This document shows, piece after piece, positions 39,324 to 49,047 of a DNA stretch of 64,000 nucleotides. The position numbers and the translations under genes were made by a program. Under the pieces are notes generated by a model, which was not told the origin of the DNA, did no database searches, and saw only the letters and a list, made by a program, of their open reading frames with translations. The stretch lies in IMG/VR virus record IMGVR_UViG_3300033553_000842, positions 1 through 64,000 of that record, one strand, 5' to 3'. The DNA comes from a virus. Numbering within the stretch: position 1 is the first letter of the stretch; each line of letters opens with the position of its first letter.

Positions 39324-40512
39324 GGTTGAAGCAACGACGATAGCCGAGGCTCTGCGTGTCCTCGAGCAGATTCCGGAACTCAAACCGGAGCACGGACCTG
39401 GGCACCCTGTCCGCATCGACGGAGTGCTGACCGACATTCAACTGTTCGCTAACAACGACACGTTAGATGAAATCCACATCCGACCTCAGGTTGGGGGCGC
39501 GGGTGGCCGCGGAGGTTTGACCCAGATCCTGCTCGGGGTTGTTCTTATCGGGGTCTCCCTCGCCCTTGGCCCCGCGGGTACTGCTATAATGGGCACTTGG
39601 ATCACCAATTCCACCTTGATGATGGCCGGCGCGGGTCTTGTCCTGGGTGGTCTGCTACAGATGATGCTGCCTAAACCGGAGGCACTTGGGGAGGAAGAGA
39701 AATCCCAGTATCTCCCCCCAACAACCAACACGGTAGCAGTGGGCACTCCAATTCCTATGGTCTTTGGAGCCCGACTGGTCGGGGGCCAAATCCTCTCTCT
39801 GGACAGCGATGCTAAGCTCGTCACTTCAGATACATCCGCGGGGACTCCGTCTGTCCCACAGCTCCCCCAAGGATCTACTGCGGAGGAGACCCGGGCGTAT
39901 CACGCCAGATATGGACTGGGAGAGTTTGCCTCAGGGGCTTGGGGATATGAGACTTTCAAAATCGCTGCCAGCGCTCAAGATACACTCTTCAGGTTAGTAA
40001 TCTCCAACGCTCTCAATATCTCGGCCAGGGGGTACACCCCCACGGTGGAACCTTTTGAGTTGCTGACCCTTTTACGGGGGGCTCAAGGCCCTCGCGGGCT
40101 ACCCATCAAGTATCAAACCAGGTTCACGGTCCCCACCTCTGGGGTATACGCGTTCAAGAACGATAGCACCTACCCGGTCAAGGTCCTCATCGACGGTGTA
40201 GAAGCCGCGACCCATAATCTGACCGCAGGGACTCTCGTGAGTATCGAGGTCGTGGTCCTTTTTGGGTATGAGTTACAGACCGACCAGATCTTCAATTTGC
40301 AGTACCGAATTGCCGCTGGGGCTTGGGCCCCCATCACCAACCTGGTGGGGGCTGGGGATCCGTTCCCGCCCGGAGAAGTGAACGTCCGGGACAGTCTTTT
40401 TGTAGAATATGACAAGACCCCCCTGTCGGACGGACTTAGCCCTATCAGACCAGTGTTCGCCTCTCCGGTCGCCTCCCCCAGCAACGTCCCGACCAGTGAA
40501 TGGAGACCATAA
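39265..40512 (+). CDS. Tail assembly protein, lambda gpI-like, with C-terminal extension
   Basis: 415 aa; lambda gpI is about 220 aa. The N-terminal part has the ubiquitin-like fold pattern (RTIYLHGYLKDLHPEPIKVE, TIAEALRVLEQIP), then two hydrophobic segments (ILLGVVLIGVSLALGPAG; LMMAGAGLVLGGLLQMML) and TVAVGTPIPMVFGARLVGG, as in gpI proteins. The last about 200 residues are an extra strand-rich region. gpI acts in tip assembly and is not kept in lambda virions. Start ATG follows GGTGG. Confidence 0.82.
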   Translation: MKRTIYLHGYLKDLHPEPIKVEATTIAEALRVLEQIPELKPEHGPGHPVRIDGVLTDIQLFANNDTLDEIHIRPQVGGAGGRGGLTQILLGVVLIGVSLALGPAGTAIMGTWITNSTLMMAGAGLVLGGLLQMMLPKPEALGEEEKSQYLPPTTNTVAVGTPIPMVFGARLVGGQILSLDSDAKLVTSDTSAGTPSVPQLPQGSTAEETRAYHARYGLGEFASGAWGYETFKIAASAQDTLFRLVISNALNISARGYTPTVEPFELLTLLRGAQGPRGLPIKYQTRFTVPTSGVYAFKNDSTYPVKVLIDGVEAATHNLTAGTLVSIEVVVLFGYELQTDQIFNLQYRIAAGAWAPITNLVGAGDPFPPGEVNVRDSLFVEYDKTPLSDGLSPIRPVFASPVASPSNVPTSEWRP

Positions 40513-43500
40513 GTGAATAAGGTCTTGCCTAAAGGCGCAGGGGGGGGCCCAAAGCCCCCTACGGTTCACGCCGTCACATACGTCTCTGAGGATATTTTTG
40601 AGATCAACCTAGGCGTTTGCGTGGGTCCAATTGCTGGCCTCTACGCAGGACCTCGTGCGTTCTATCTTGGGGATACGCCCCTGACGTCCCCCACAGGGGA
40701 AAACAACTTCGATCCGTTCGAGCTTCACGTCCACAACGGGGCCGATGTTGCCACCCCGGTGCATAACGCACTTGGAGGAATCTCCTCAAGCGAAAGTGTC
40801 AGCGTCCAGCTGGGCTATCTGACCCCCGTGGTCCGTGAAACTGATGCTGGCCTGCGTAACCAGATTGACGTCCTCGAGATTCGTCTGTTTATTTCCCAAC
40901 TGGTCAACAACACCTCGAGTGGGGATATCCTGAAAACCGACATCTCGGTTGATCTAGAATATCGCGAGAAGGGGACAACCACCTGGCTCCCGTTCATCGG
41001 GGACAACAAAACCTGGACTTACAACGGACGGATCGGGGGGGCGGTCAAAGAGTTCCGCCGGGTGGTCCCACGTATTAACGCCGACTGGGAACTTCGGGTT
41101 ACCAAAAGTCTCGACGACGACACCACAAATGGGGTCTACCGGGATGTTTCCTGGGAGAGTTTCCAGTCTGTCATCCAAGAAGACAAGGCCTACAACAATA
41201 CGGTTATTGTTCGAGGTCTCTCTGCGGCCAGTGACCAGTTGAACTCGGTACCCAACATGGCGGGGGTTTGGCGCGGCTTGATTGTCCAAGTCCCCTCCAA
41301 CTATGATCCTGTAACCCGCTACTACGACGGGGTCTGGGATGGGTCATTCAAACTGGCCTATACCGATAACCCCGTATGGTGTCTCTATTATCTCCTTATG
41401 GATCCGGTGAACGGAGCCAGAGCCTACTTCCCGGGCCTGCAAACGGATCGTTTCAGTTTTTATGAGGCAGCACAGTGGTGTGACGGATTGGTCCCCCGCG
41501 GAAACACAGGCACGTATCAACCTCGGTACACCTACAACGATCTGATCTCTCAGGTACGTCAGGGCCGTCAGACGTTGCAATACCTTGCAGGTCTGTTCGG
41601 TGGGGTAATTGCCGAAGACCTGGCGGGGACAATTATCCTGAAGGTTGACAAGCCGTCGGCCGTCACTCAGATCTTTGGCCCGGAGAGTGTGAGCTCTGAA
41701 GGTTTTTCCTATAGCTACACTGACATTGAAGGCCGGCCTAACCAGAGCAAGGTCCAGTTTACAAACCCAGATCTGCAATGGGACAATGACCAGCGGCTCG
41801 TTGAGATCCAAGAGTACATCGACCGCAACGGCCTGACTGTGGACGACTACACCGCTGTAGGGTGTATCGACGAATACGAAGCCCAGCGGAGGGCTTACCT
41901 ACGTCTTCTTCAGGCCAACACCGAAACCACCATGGTCAGTTTCTCGACCGCACGTCAGGGACTGCTGCTCGAGCCTTATGATGTGATCGGCATTGCCGAC
42001 CCGGCCCAGAACTGGGGTCTGTCTGGTCGTGTGAAATCAGTATCCGGGACCACCATCACGCTGCGGGATGCTCTAACAGTCCCCGCCCAGGTGGGTCTGA
42101 CCCTCCAGGTTCAAACACCAACAGGTATCGAAACCCTGACCGTTCAATCCGCGACGGCCACAACAACCTCTCTCGAGATCACTGTCGGGACCTGGCCTAC
42201 GAACGCCCCCGATCGAGCTCAGTTCAGCCTTGAGGATAACGTCACCTCAACTGGTTTGGTGAAGCCCTTCCGGATTCTGTCGATCGAGCCTAACGAGGAA
42301 GAGTCCTCCCTTGCGAACATCTCAGCGATTGAGGTGAACCCAAACAAGCATTCCGACGCGGACAACCTGACCCTAACCCAGGTGGTGGACTACACGGGGG
42401 TCTCAGCAATCCCCCGGGCCCCTCAAAACATTCGGATCGTTTCTGGCACCTCTGAGTCACTGACACACCAAGATGGTACGATCGAGAACCGGATCCTCGT
42501 AACTTGGGATGCCCCCTCGACCTACAAAATCAGAGTGTACTACCGCCGGGAGGAATCTGACGAGTTCCAGGTAATCACCGCGTCCCAGAACCAAGTTTAC
42601 ATCCCAATGGCCAAGGCTGGGGAGCCCTATCTCATTGAGTTCAGGGGTGAGAATGAGTTCGGGATTCCCTTCCAAAAACTCACCCCGATCCTTCATCAAG
42701 TCACGGGTAAACGGGTTGATCTTCAGACCCCCACGAACTGGGTGGGGATCCCCGGGGTTCGCAGTGTAACCCTCGATGGTCCTGACAGCACCCTAAGAGA
42801 CTTTGCTTATTTCGAAGTCTGGGCGGGTGAAGCAGGGTCTGTATTTGAAAACGCCTCAAAGATTGGCCAGGTAGCAGCCAGCCTCTTTACATATACCCTA
42901 CCCGCAGCTTCTCTGTTTGCGAGGTACTGGGTGTTGGAAGTCGATACCTCCGGCAACCCTTCAGCCCCGTCGAATGCCATAGATGTTTTACCTGAGCCGG
43001 TTAAATCTACCGAGATTGAAGCCGCTGTCACTGAGCAGATCGAGGCTACTAGAGCTAAAGCCGACGCAGTCAGAGCGGACCACGATGCGTTGATCCTCAA
43101 TTTCACCAAGACCAATCTTGGCGAACTTGAGGTGGACTATAACGCAACACAAGCTGCTGCCAATGACGCTCTTGTAGCAGCGACCGCTTCTGAAGCCGAC
43201 AGGCTCCTGGCTGAAGCCGCAGCTAATGTCGCATCCGTATCCGAGACAAACGCAGCGGCTAGCTCTATTTCTGCAAGTGCCTCAGAAGCCTTTGCTCTTG
43301 CTGGAGCTGTCGACGCCACTGATGCAGCAAATGCAGCAAATGCTTCTGAGACAAACGCAGCGGCTAGTGAGACAAACGCAGCGAACAGCTCTATTTCTGC
43401 AAATGCTTCAGAAGCATTTGCCCTTGCTGGCGCTGTAGATGCCACTGATGCCAGCGTTATTGCTGAAAACGCCAAGGTTGAAAGCATCGCAGCGCGAAAT

Positions 43501-45348
43501 CAATCCGAGACATATCAAACAGCGTCCCTCGCAGCGCAGGCTGCATCCGAGCTTGCCCGTAATGAAGCGCAAACACAAGCCACCAGCGCGGCTGGAAGCG
43601 CTACGGCATCCGCAGGTCATGCGCAAACAGCTCAGGCGTCAGAAACTGCATCAGGCTCTAATGCAACCGCTGCACAGGCGGCGCAAGTGTCGGCAGAAGC
43701 AGCTCGCGATCAATCGTCGAATACTGCAACCGCATCTTCCGCAAGCGCAGCCGCAGCCGCTGCGTCTGAAACCGCAGCGGGGTCTAGTGCAGCCGCGACC
43801 GCTCTGGATCGACAGGCAGCTCAGACGGCCCGCGCAGGAGCTGAAACAGCCGAGACAAATGCTGCAACCAGTGAAACAAACGCAAGTGGATCGGCTGCTA
43901 CCGCGACGACCGAAGCCAACAATGCGGCAACATCAGAGACCAACGCGGGGGCTAGCGCAACTGCTGCCGCAGGTTCTGCTTCAACCGCTTCCACAAAGGC
44001 GACAGAGGCTGGCCAGGACGCCACAGCCGCCAACGCCGCAAAGCTGGCAGCTCAGACGGCCCGCGCAGGAGCCGAAACAGCAGAATCTAACGCCGCAACC
44101 AGCGAGACAAGCGCGGCAGGGTCCGCCGCAAGCGCCAGCAGCAGTGCAACAAATGCTGCAACCAGTGAGAATAACGCAGGCTCTAGTGCAACAGCGGCAG
44201 CGTCCAGCGCCTCTCTGGCCTCTACAAAGGCTACTGAATCCTCTCAATCGGCCACAGCCGCCAACACTGCAAAGCTGAACGCGGAAACAGCCCGCGCAGG
44301 AGCTGAAACAGCCGAGACAAATGCAGCAACCAGCGAGACAAGTGCGGCAGGGTCTGCGGCAACAGCTAGCACGTCCGCGAGCAACTCCGCCGCCAGTGAG
44401 ACCGCGGCGGGTGGTCACGCCACTGCCGCGGCTACGAGTGCGTCGGTGGCGACGACCAAAGCAGGTGAAGCTTCACAGAGCGCGACGACCGCAACAACCC
44501 AGGCTAACACTGCGACAACCAAAGCAGGAGAGGCCTCCACATCAGCCACGAATGCAGCGACTTCTGAAACAGGAGCAAATAATTCTGCTGCTTCGGCACT
44601 GATCTCCGAGAATGCTGCGGCCACCAGTGAAACTGCATCTGGTATTCAAGCCACAGCGTCTGCAAACAGTGCAGGCGTTGCGACAACAAAAGCGACAGAA
44701 GCCGCTCAATCGGCTTCCGCTGCTGACGTAAGCAAGACGGCCGCAGAAACTGCAAAATCAAATGCGGAGTCTTCTGAAACTGCCGCTGCACTAAGTGCTT
44801 CCAATGCTTCTGGATCAGAGGCAGCCGCAGGCACATCTGAGACAAATGCTGCTGCCTCCGAAACTGCATCAGGAAGCAGCGCCACTGCGGCTGCATCGAG
44901 CGCCTCACTGGCGTCAACCAAGGCGACAGAGGCTGGCCAGGACGCCACGGCGGCGAACGCGTCAAGATTGGCTGCTGAGACAGCCGAGTCAAACGCCAGC
45001 GTGTCCGAAGCCAGTGCTGCGCAAAGCTCAACCGACGCAACCGGCTCAGCCTCCAGTGCACAGACTTCCAGCGTTCTGTCCTCTGTGACCTTTGATGAAA
45101 GCCTGAAGGCTGCGCGTGAGGGAACCAGAGCCGGAATGGCAACTGTTTCAGGAGCCGGCAATGGCCAGTTTCAGCAAGGCTGGACCGGCTGGATCACAAT
45201 CACCGGTCTGACGACCAACTTTTCCAACAGAACCGAGATCGAGACAGGCGTTCTGTTTGGTGACGATGGCGCGACCATCGCCTCCATCGATCTTAACCTT
45301 GAACTTACACAAATCGTCCGAGCGGGCGAAGGGGATATAGTAGTATGA
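40513..45348 (+). CDS. J: Central tip protein, lambda gpJ-like, with long Ala/Ser/Thr repeat region
   Basis: 1611 aa, GTG start behind GGAG. Residues 1-600 contain the tip baseplate-hub core (PLSPIRP-type linker upstream; LGGISSSESVSVQLGYLTPV; GGVIAEDLAGTIILKVDKPS; DEYEAQRRAYLRLLQANTET). Fibronectin-type III-like units follow to about 830. From 869 to 1520 it becomes an extended repeat of Ala/Ser/Thr/Glu/Asn (SETNAA units). The last 80 residues are a small strand-rich tip (GWTGWITITGLTTNF). The usual C-terminal receptor part of gpJ is not here but resembles the end of the 922-aa fibre at 49582. Confidence 0.88.
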   Translation: MNKVLPKGAGGGPKPPTVHAVTYVSEDIFEINLGVCVGPIAGLYAGPRAFYLGDTPLTSPTGENNFDPFELHVHNGADVATPVHNALGGISSSESVSVQLGYLTPVVRETDAGLRNQIDVLEIRLFISQLVNNTSSGDILKTDISVDLEYREKGTTTWLPFIGDNKTWTYNGRIGGAVKEFRRVVPRINADWELRVTKSLDDDTTNGVYRDVSWESFQSVIQEDKAYNNTVIVRGLSAASDQLNSVPNMAGVWRGLIVQVPSNYDPVTRYYDGVWDGSFKLAYTDNPVWCLYYLLMDPVNGARAYFPGLQTDRFSFYEAAQWCDGLVPRGNTGTYQPRYTYNDLISQVRQGRQTLQYLAGLFGGVIAEDLAGTIILKVDKPSAVTQIFGPESVSSEGFSYSYTDIEGRPNQSKVQFTNPDLQWDNDQRLVEIQEYIDRNGLTVDDYTAVGCIDEYEAQRRAYLRLLQANTETTMVSFSTARQGLLLEPYDVIGIADPAQNWGLSGRVKSVSGTTITLRDALTVPAQVGLTLQVQTPTGIETLTVQSATATTTSLEITVGTWPTNAPDRAQFSLEDNVTSTGLVKPFRILSIEPNEEESSLANISAIEVNPNKHSDADNLTLTQVVDYTGVSAIPRAPQNIRIVSGTSESLTHQDGTIENRILVTWDAPSTYKIRVYYRREESDEFQVITASQNQVYIPMAKAGEPYLIEFRGENEFGIPFQKLTPILHQVTGKRVDLQTPTNWVGIPGVRSVTLDGPDSTLRDFAYFEVWAGEAGSVFENASKIGQVAASLFTYTLPAASLFARYWVLEVDTSGNPSAPSNAIDVLPEPVKSTEIEAAVTEQIEATRAKADAVRADHDALILNFTKTNLGELEVDYNATQAAANDALVAATASEADRLLAEAAANVASVSETNAAASSISASASEAFALAGAVDATDAANAANASETNAAASETNAANSSISANASEAFALAGAVDATDASVIAENAKVESIAARNQSETYQTASLAAQAASELARNEAQTQATSAAGSATASAGHAQTAQASETASGSNATAAQAAQVSAEAARDQSSNTATASSASAAAAAASETAAGSSAAATALDRQAAQTARAGAETAETNAATSETNASGSAATATTEANNAATSETNAGASATAAAGSASTASTKATEAGQDATAANAAKLAAQTARAGAETAESNAATSETSAAGSAASASSSATNAATSENNAGSSATAAASSASLASTKATESSQSATAANTAKLNAETARAGAETAETNAATSETSAAGSAATASTSASNSAASETAAGGHATAAATSASVATTKAGEASQSATTATTQANTATTKAGEASTSATNAATSETGANNSAASALISENAAATSETASGIQATASANSAGVATTKATEAAQSASAADVSKTAAETAKSNAESSETAAALSASNASGSEAAAGTSETNAAASETASGSSATAAASSASLASTKATEAGQDATAANASRLAAETAESNASVSEASAAQSSTDATGSASSAQTSSVLSSVTFDESLKAAREGTRAGMATVSGAGNGQFQQGWTGWITITGLTTNFSNRTEIETGVLFGDDGATIASIDLNLELTQIVRAGEGDIVV
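43120..45080 (+). repeat. Alanine-rich fibre repeats within gpJ
   Basis: About 650 residues of short phage tail-fibre repeats (ATSETNASGSAATA-like, KATEAGQDATAANAAKLAAQ). Near-identical units recur at intervals, so the DNA is repetitive and prone to slippage or recombination. The 49582 gene has a related block. Confidence 0.85.
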
Positions 45349-46979
45349 GCAACATCAATTCAGCCCTCGTAAAAGCCGCAGTCGATGCTCTTACGTCCAA
45401 GGTAAACGGCGTCATCGCCACAGCCACAGACAGCGTATCAGCCGCCGCCCTGGCGCTTGGCTACCGTGACACGACGCTGGCCTACAAAAACCAGGCTGAC
45501 GCAGCAGCCGCTCTGGCACTGCAGTACAAGAACGACGTTGCCAGTGCGATTGTATATCAGGACTTGTCTTCGATCGCCCTGTCGAAAGGCATCACCGCAA
45601 CCGCCATGTGCATCGACACATCGCCAAACCCGCCGCTGTCAGTGCAGCGGGCGACAAGCTGGTTTGCTGAGTTGGGGCCAATGCCCGCGACAAAGGTGGT
45701 GCTTGTTACCGTGTTTTCGGTCACGATTTATGACGGTGATGATCCGTCCCATCCTGTGTGGGCGACGTTTAATAGCGGCGTTTCAAAAATGCTTTTTAGA
45801 GGTGATTTTAGCTGCGTTTCTCTTGAAAATGGAATTCTCTCTGTAGGGTCTAACAACACAAACGGCGGCGTAAGCGTAGTTGACTTTTCACAGGATATGC
45901 GCACCCTTTATTACGGCGCAGAGACTTATGTATTCAATGGCAACATATCTGAAAGAAACATTGACAAAGGGCAGACCTTAAAAACAGCGACGGGTGGGAT
46001 TGTAAACCGAGTAATCAACGCAGTCGCAATGCACGTCTACGATGACGCACCTGTTGATCCTGTATCCGGTCTGCAAATCCCGACGATTGCTGTTGGTACG
46101 GCTGGCGGTGTGAGCGTTATTCTGGATGATGGGACTGTTGTTGATAGTGGTAGCACTTTCCCTGCTGACAACATTATTGTGACGGAACAAGGTCTCTGGT
46201 GGACAGCATCGGGAATAACTTTGCATTTTGCAACGTGGTCTGACATTGAGGCGGGCGATGGTTTTGGTGATGTAATCGCTCATATTTTTGGTGGTAGTGG
46301 ACTGTTTCGGCAGCAAACCCGTTTCGATCGTTTGATTAACCTTGGCTCTAATCAGCTTGCATGGACATCGGCAGCTTCATATTCCAATACAGTACGGGGT
46401 TTGCAGAAGCGTTTGCTTAACTACGCTGACCAGACCAAAGGCATGTCGGCTCTTATCACATCCTCCTACAACACAGGCTGGATGGTCGGAGACATCAAAG
46501 GAGCATTCCTTTCCAGCACGGACACGGCGAGTTTGGTTGCGAGTGAACAGGTCACGAATGGTACGTTTGATGTTGACCTGTCGGGGTGGACGCAAACAGG
46601 CAATAACGCAAATAATTTTTGGGAATTTAGCGCCGGAAAAGCCCGCGTGGTTTCTGACGGTGGTTTTACACCACTGCAGCAGACAACCAGTTTGGTTGTT
46701 GGCAAAAGGTACTGTCTGACCGTTGATGTCACAAAAACCGCAGGCTCGGTTAAAGTAGGTACAAATTCTACTGTCGATAATATTTCATCTTCCCTTGCTG
46801 CCGGAGCTAACAGCATCTTTTTTACGGCCAGTGCAACAACACTATACTTTTCGCGGGTTCCAGGTGTCGTCGATTGCACCATCGACAACGTATCCCTCAA
46901 ACTAGCCGACGCTGACCGCTCAGTGAACGCCAACGGCCTAATCGTCAACGGCACAATCACGCGTACACCGGTGGCTTGA
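45345..46979 (+). CDS. Tail fibre / receptor-binding protein, N-terminal part of a split gene
   Basis: 544 aa, ATGA overlap with gpJ. Residues 1-80 are an alanine-rich linker, then a beta-propeller-like region (VSVVDFSQDMRTLYYGAETY; SVILDDGTVVDSGSTF; HFATWSDIEAGDGFG), then a carbohydrate-binding jelly roll from about 400 (VTNGTFDVDLSGWTQTG, LVVGKRYCLTVDVTKTAG). It ends in DRSVNANGLIVNGTITRTPV just before an HNH gene. The next ORF continues with a LamG-like domain as if from the same chain. Confidence 0.75.
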   Translation: MSNINSALVKAAVDALTSKVNGVIATATDSVSAAALALGYRDTTLAYKNQADAAAALALQYKNDVASAIVYQDLSSIALSKGITATAMCIDTSPNPPLSVQRATSWFAELGPMPATKVVLVTVFSVTIYDGDDPSHPVWATFNSGVSKMLFRGDFSCVSLENGILSVGSNNTNGGVSVVDFSQDMRTLYYGAETYVFNGNISERNIDKGQTLKTATGGIVNRVINAVAMHVYDDAPVDPVSGLQIPTIAVGTAGGVSVILDDGTVVDSGSTFPADNIIVTEQGLWWTASGITLHFATWSDIEAGDGFGDVIAHIFGGSGLFRQQTRFDRLINLGSNQLAWTSAASYSNTVRGLQKRLLNYADQTKGMSALITSSYNTGWMVGDIKGAFLSSTDTASLVASEQVTNGTFDVDLSGWTQTGNNANNFWEFSAGKARVVSDGGFTPLQQTTSLVVGKRYCLTVDVTKTAGSVKVGTNSTVDNISSSLAAGANSIFFTASATTLYFSRVPGVVDCTIDNVSLKLADADRSVNANGLIVNGTITRTPVA

Positions 46980-46981
46980 TT

Positions 46982-47671
46982 ATGAAACGTCAATATAAAC
47001 GCATGACCAAAGAGGACGAAGATTTCATTGTGGCAAACGACGCCACCATGTCTATCAGCCAGATGTGCGAGGCTCTTGGGAGAGCCAAGGGAACTGTCGA
47101 TAAGGCTCGTAGACGCCTCGGTCTGAGGAAAGACTTTCACACCCCTTGGACTGATGCAGAAGCTGCTGTCGTTAAGGCCAATCCAACGATGGGAAACTCT
47201 GAAATAGCGGCCCTACTCGAAGGACGCACTGCTAACAATGTCAGCAGTTGGCGCTATCACAATGGTCTACGAATGGAGCGATCCTGTGCAAAATGCGGAT
47301 GCGAGTATTTTCATAAATCTAGTGCCTCTAAATTGTGTGGTGAGTGTTGGGTTTCGGGGGCATTGCCCAATAGCGCAAATCCTCTTGTTCGCTTTGGGTA
47401 CTATCGTGATGGAGCTAAAAGCCGAGCCATCGAGTTCGACCTGAGCGAACAAGAGTTCTTCTCGTTTTGGGGTAAGTCCTGCACCTACTGCGGAGCAGAT
47501 ATTGAGGGCATTGGGCTAGACCGTATTGACTCAAAGACAGGGTACAAGATGAGCAACGTCACGCCATGTTGCGGAAGATGTAATGAAATGAAGATGGCAG
47601 ATACCGTTGACCAATGGAAAGCGCAGATGACCCGCATCTTATCACATATGGAGAAAAACAATGACTGCTGA
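46982..47671 (+). CDS. HNH endonuclease with N-terminal HTH/Myb-like repeats
   Basis: 229 aa. The N-terminal 90 residues contain two Myb/HTH-like units (MSISQMCEALGRAKGTVDKA; TPWTDAEAAVVKANPTMGNS). A zinc finger (CAKCGCEYFHK, LCGEC) follows. The C-terminal HNH is CTYCGADIEGIGLDRIDSKT, VTPCCGRCNEMK. This is the layout of free-standing homing endonucleases of phages. It lies between two fibre genes, overlaps the 3' neighbour by 11 bp, and no intron or intein signs are seen. Confidence 0.88.
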   Translation: MKRQYKRMTKEDEDFIVANDATMSISQMCEALGRAKGTVDKARRRLGLRKDFHTPWTDAEAAVVKANPTMGNSEIAALLEGRTANNVSSWRYHNGLRMERSCAKCGCEYFHKSSASKLCGECWVSGALPNSANPLVRFGYYRDGAKSRAIEFDLSEQEFFSFWGKSCTYCGADIEGIGLDRIDSKTGYKMSNVTPCCGRCNEMKMADTVDQWKAQMTRILSHMEKNNDC

Positions 47672-48395
47672 ACTTGTCGCCTATTCGGGGTTCTCTGCAA
47701 CCAACTATCTCGAACAACCGTACAACCCTGACCTTGATTTCGGCACAGGTGATTTCTGTGTGATGGGGTGGGCAACGGCATCTGCCGCCTCTGATTGGCT
47801 TCTTGATCGGAAGACGCCTGGAGACAATGCCAGCGTGGGGTTTGACTTGTATCAGTCTGATGGGGATACCAACGGCGGTAATTTGAGATTTGGCACAAGG
47901 AGTAGTATTGGCGGTACTCTTACCACCACAGACGTAGGTGAGGTGACTTCAAAGTTTACCTATTTCGCAGTTGCTCGAAAAGGTGGTGTCGTTTCAACCT
48001 ACATTAACGGGACTATTACTGGGTCAAATACAAACACCACTGATTTGACAAACATCTCGGCTAATACATTTATCGGCCTTCGTTCTAATTTGAGCGCTCA
48101 ATATCTCAATGGCTCACTCGCCCTCATACGCATCGGCGCAACAGCCCCAAGCCCTGACCAAATCCGCAAAATCTACAATGACGAGAAAGCCCTGTTCCAA
48201 CCCAACGCCGCTTGTACCTTGTTCGGCACATCGGACGCGGTGACAGCACTGGCCCATGACGAAATCACAGGGCTGGATCACGCGGGTACATCGGCTGGAC
48301 GGTCTGACTTCTCTGGCTTGATCCGAGTGGGCAACACTACCACGCCCGTCACAACGGCAATCGCCGCAAACAATTCTCTGATACTGGAACAGTAA
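47661..48395 (+). CDS. LamG-like fibre protein, likely C-terminal part of the split gene
   Basis: 244 aa. Residues 1-165 read as a concanavalin/LamG sandwich (LEQPYNPDLDFGTGDFCVMG; YFAVARKGGVVSTYINGTIT; LNGSLALIRIGATAPSPDQI) that would bind surface sugars. The start MTAELVAYSGFS continues the sense of the fibre's end before the HNH gene, so these two ORFs probably were one protein. The C-terminus is a strand-rich cap. Confidence 0.75.
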   Translation: MTAELVAYSGFSATNYLEQPYNPDLDFGTGDFCVMGWATASAASDWLLDRKTPGDNASVGFDLYQSDGDTNGGNLRFGTRSSIGGTLTTTDVGEVTSKFTYFAVARKGGVVSTYINGTITGSNTNTTDLTNISANTFIGLRSNLSAQYLNGSLALIRIGATAPSPDQIRKIYNDEKALFQPNAACTLFGTSDAVTALAHDEITGLDHAGTSAGRSDFSGLIRVGNTTTPVTTAIAANNSLILEQ

Positions 48396-48396
48396 C

Positions 48397-49047
48397 ATGA
48401 CCGTAAGAATAGCAAAACCGGCGATTAACCTGCGTGAAGAACTGGTCAGGCTGAGAACCCTGCCAACGTATCGTGAGGAAGAGTTTTATTTCGACAGCTT
48501 GGTCGAGAATGGGACTTTTGACAGCGATACTATTTGGACACTAACGGGGGGTTCAATAACGGGTGGAGAATATGTCGGACCCGCCTCTGGTGCTCAAGGT
48601 GTCCAACAGAATAGCAAAACGCCCCTTGGGACGAAAAGGTACAAGGTGCAGTTTGACGCCAGTGTTGCAGCGTCTGTAACCACCGTGTTTTTACGCCTTG
48701 GGTCTAATACTAATGTTTTAGATTGGACGGTTGGCACCACCCCAACAACTTTCAGCGGGGTTGCTACGGCTGGCGGGGTTAGTGAACTGATTTATCTTCT
48801 TTCTGGTGGTGCCAACACCCTGCGGCTAGACAATATCACACTCTTCGAGGTCGATGCCAACGGCGACGTAATCCACACAATGAAGCAAGGCTGGTTGCCC
48901 AAATACTTTTTCGAAGACGGGCTTAAAATCCGTGAAGGTGTGGCGCATGACTATGAAGCCTATACGGACGGTTTCAGGTGGTTCGTCAAGCCAAGCGTGA
49001 CACCCGGCGCGTTGACAGAAACCTGCATCATTGGAGTGAAAGCATGA
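48397..49047 (+). CDS. Fibre-associated carbohydrate-binding-like protein
   Basis: 216 aa. The middle (LVENGTFDSDTIWTLTGGSI; NTNVLDWTVGTTPTTFSGVA; TLRLDNITLFEVDANGDVIH) is a family 4/9-type jelly-roll pattern also seen in the 45345 gene. Helical opening, strand-rich end (FRWFVKPSVTPGALTETCII). It is probably an assembly partner or receptor-binding subunit of the tail fibre. Confidence 0.65.
   Translation: MTVRIAKPAINLREELVRLRTLPTYREEEFYFDSLVENGTFDSDTIWTLTGGSITGGEYVGPASGAQGVQQNSKTPLGTKRYKVQFDASVAASVTTVFLRLGSNTNVLDWTVGTTPTTFSGVATAGGVSELIYLLSGGANTLRLDNITLFEVDANGDVIHTMKQGWLPKYFFEDGLKIREGVAHDYEAYTDGFRWFVKPSVTPGALTETCIIGVKA

Noticed and set aside
21570-40512. Gene transfer agent rather than phage
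   Set aside because: Head and tail genes have GTA-like relatives, but replication, integrase, nucleotide and lysis genes and the lambda-type tip are those of a full phage.
43439-44278. 279-aa Pro/Gln/Arg-rich ORF in the plus strand
   Set aside because: Alternative frame of the gpJ alanine repeats. The repetitive DNA keeps all frames open.
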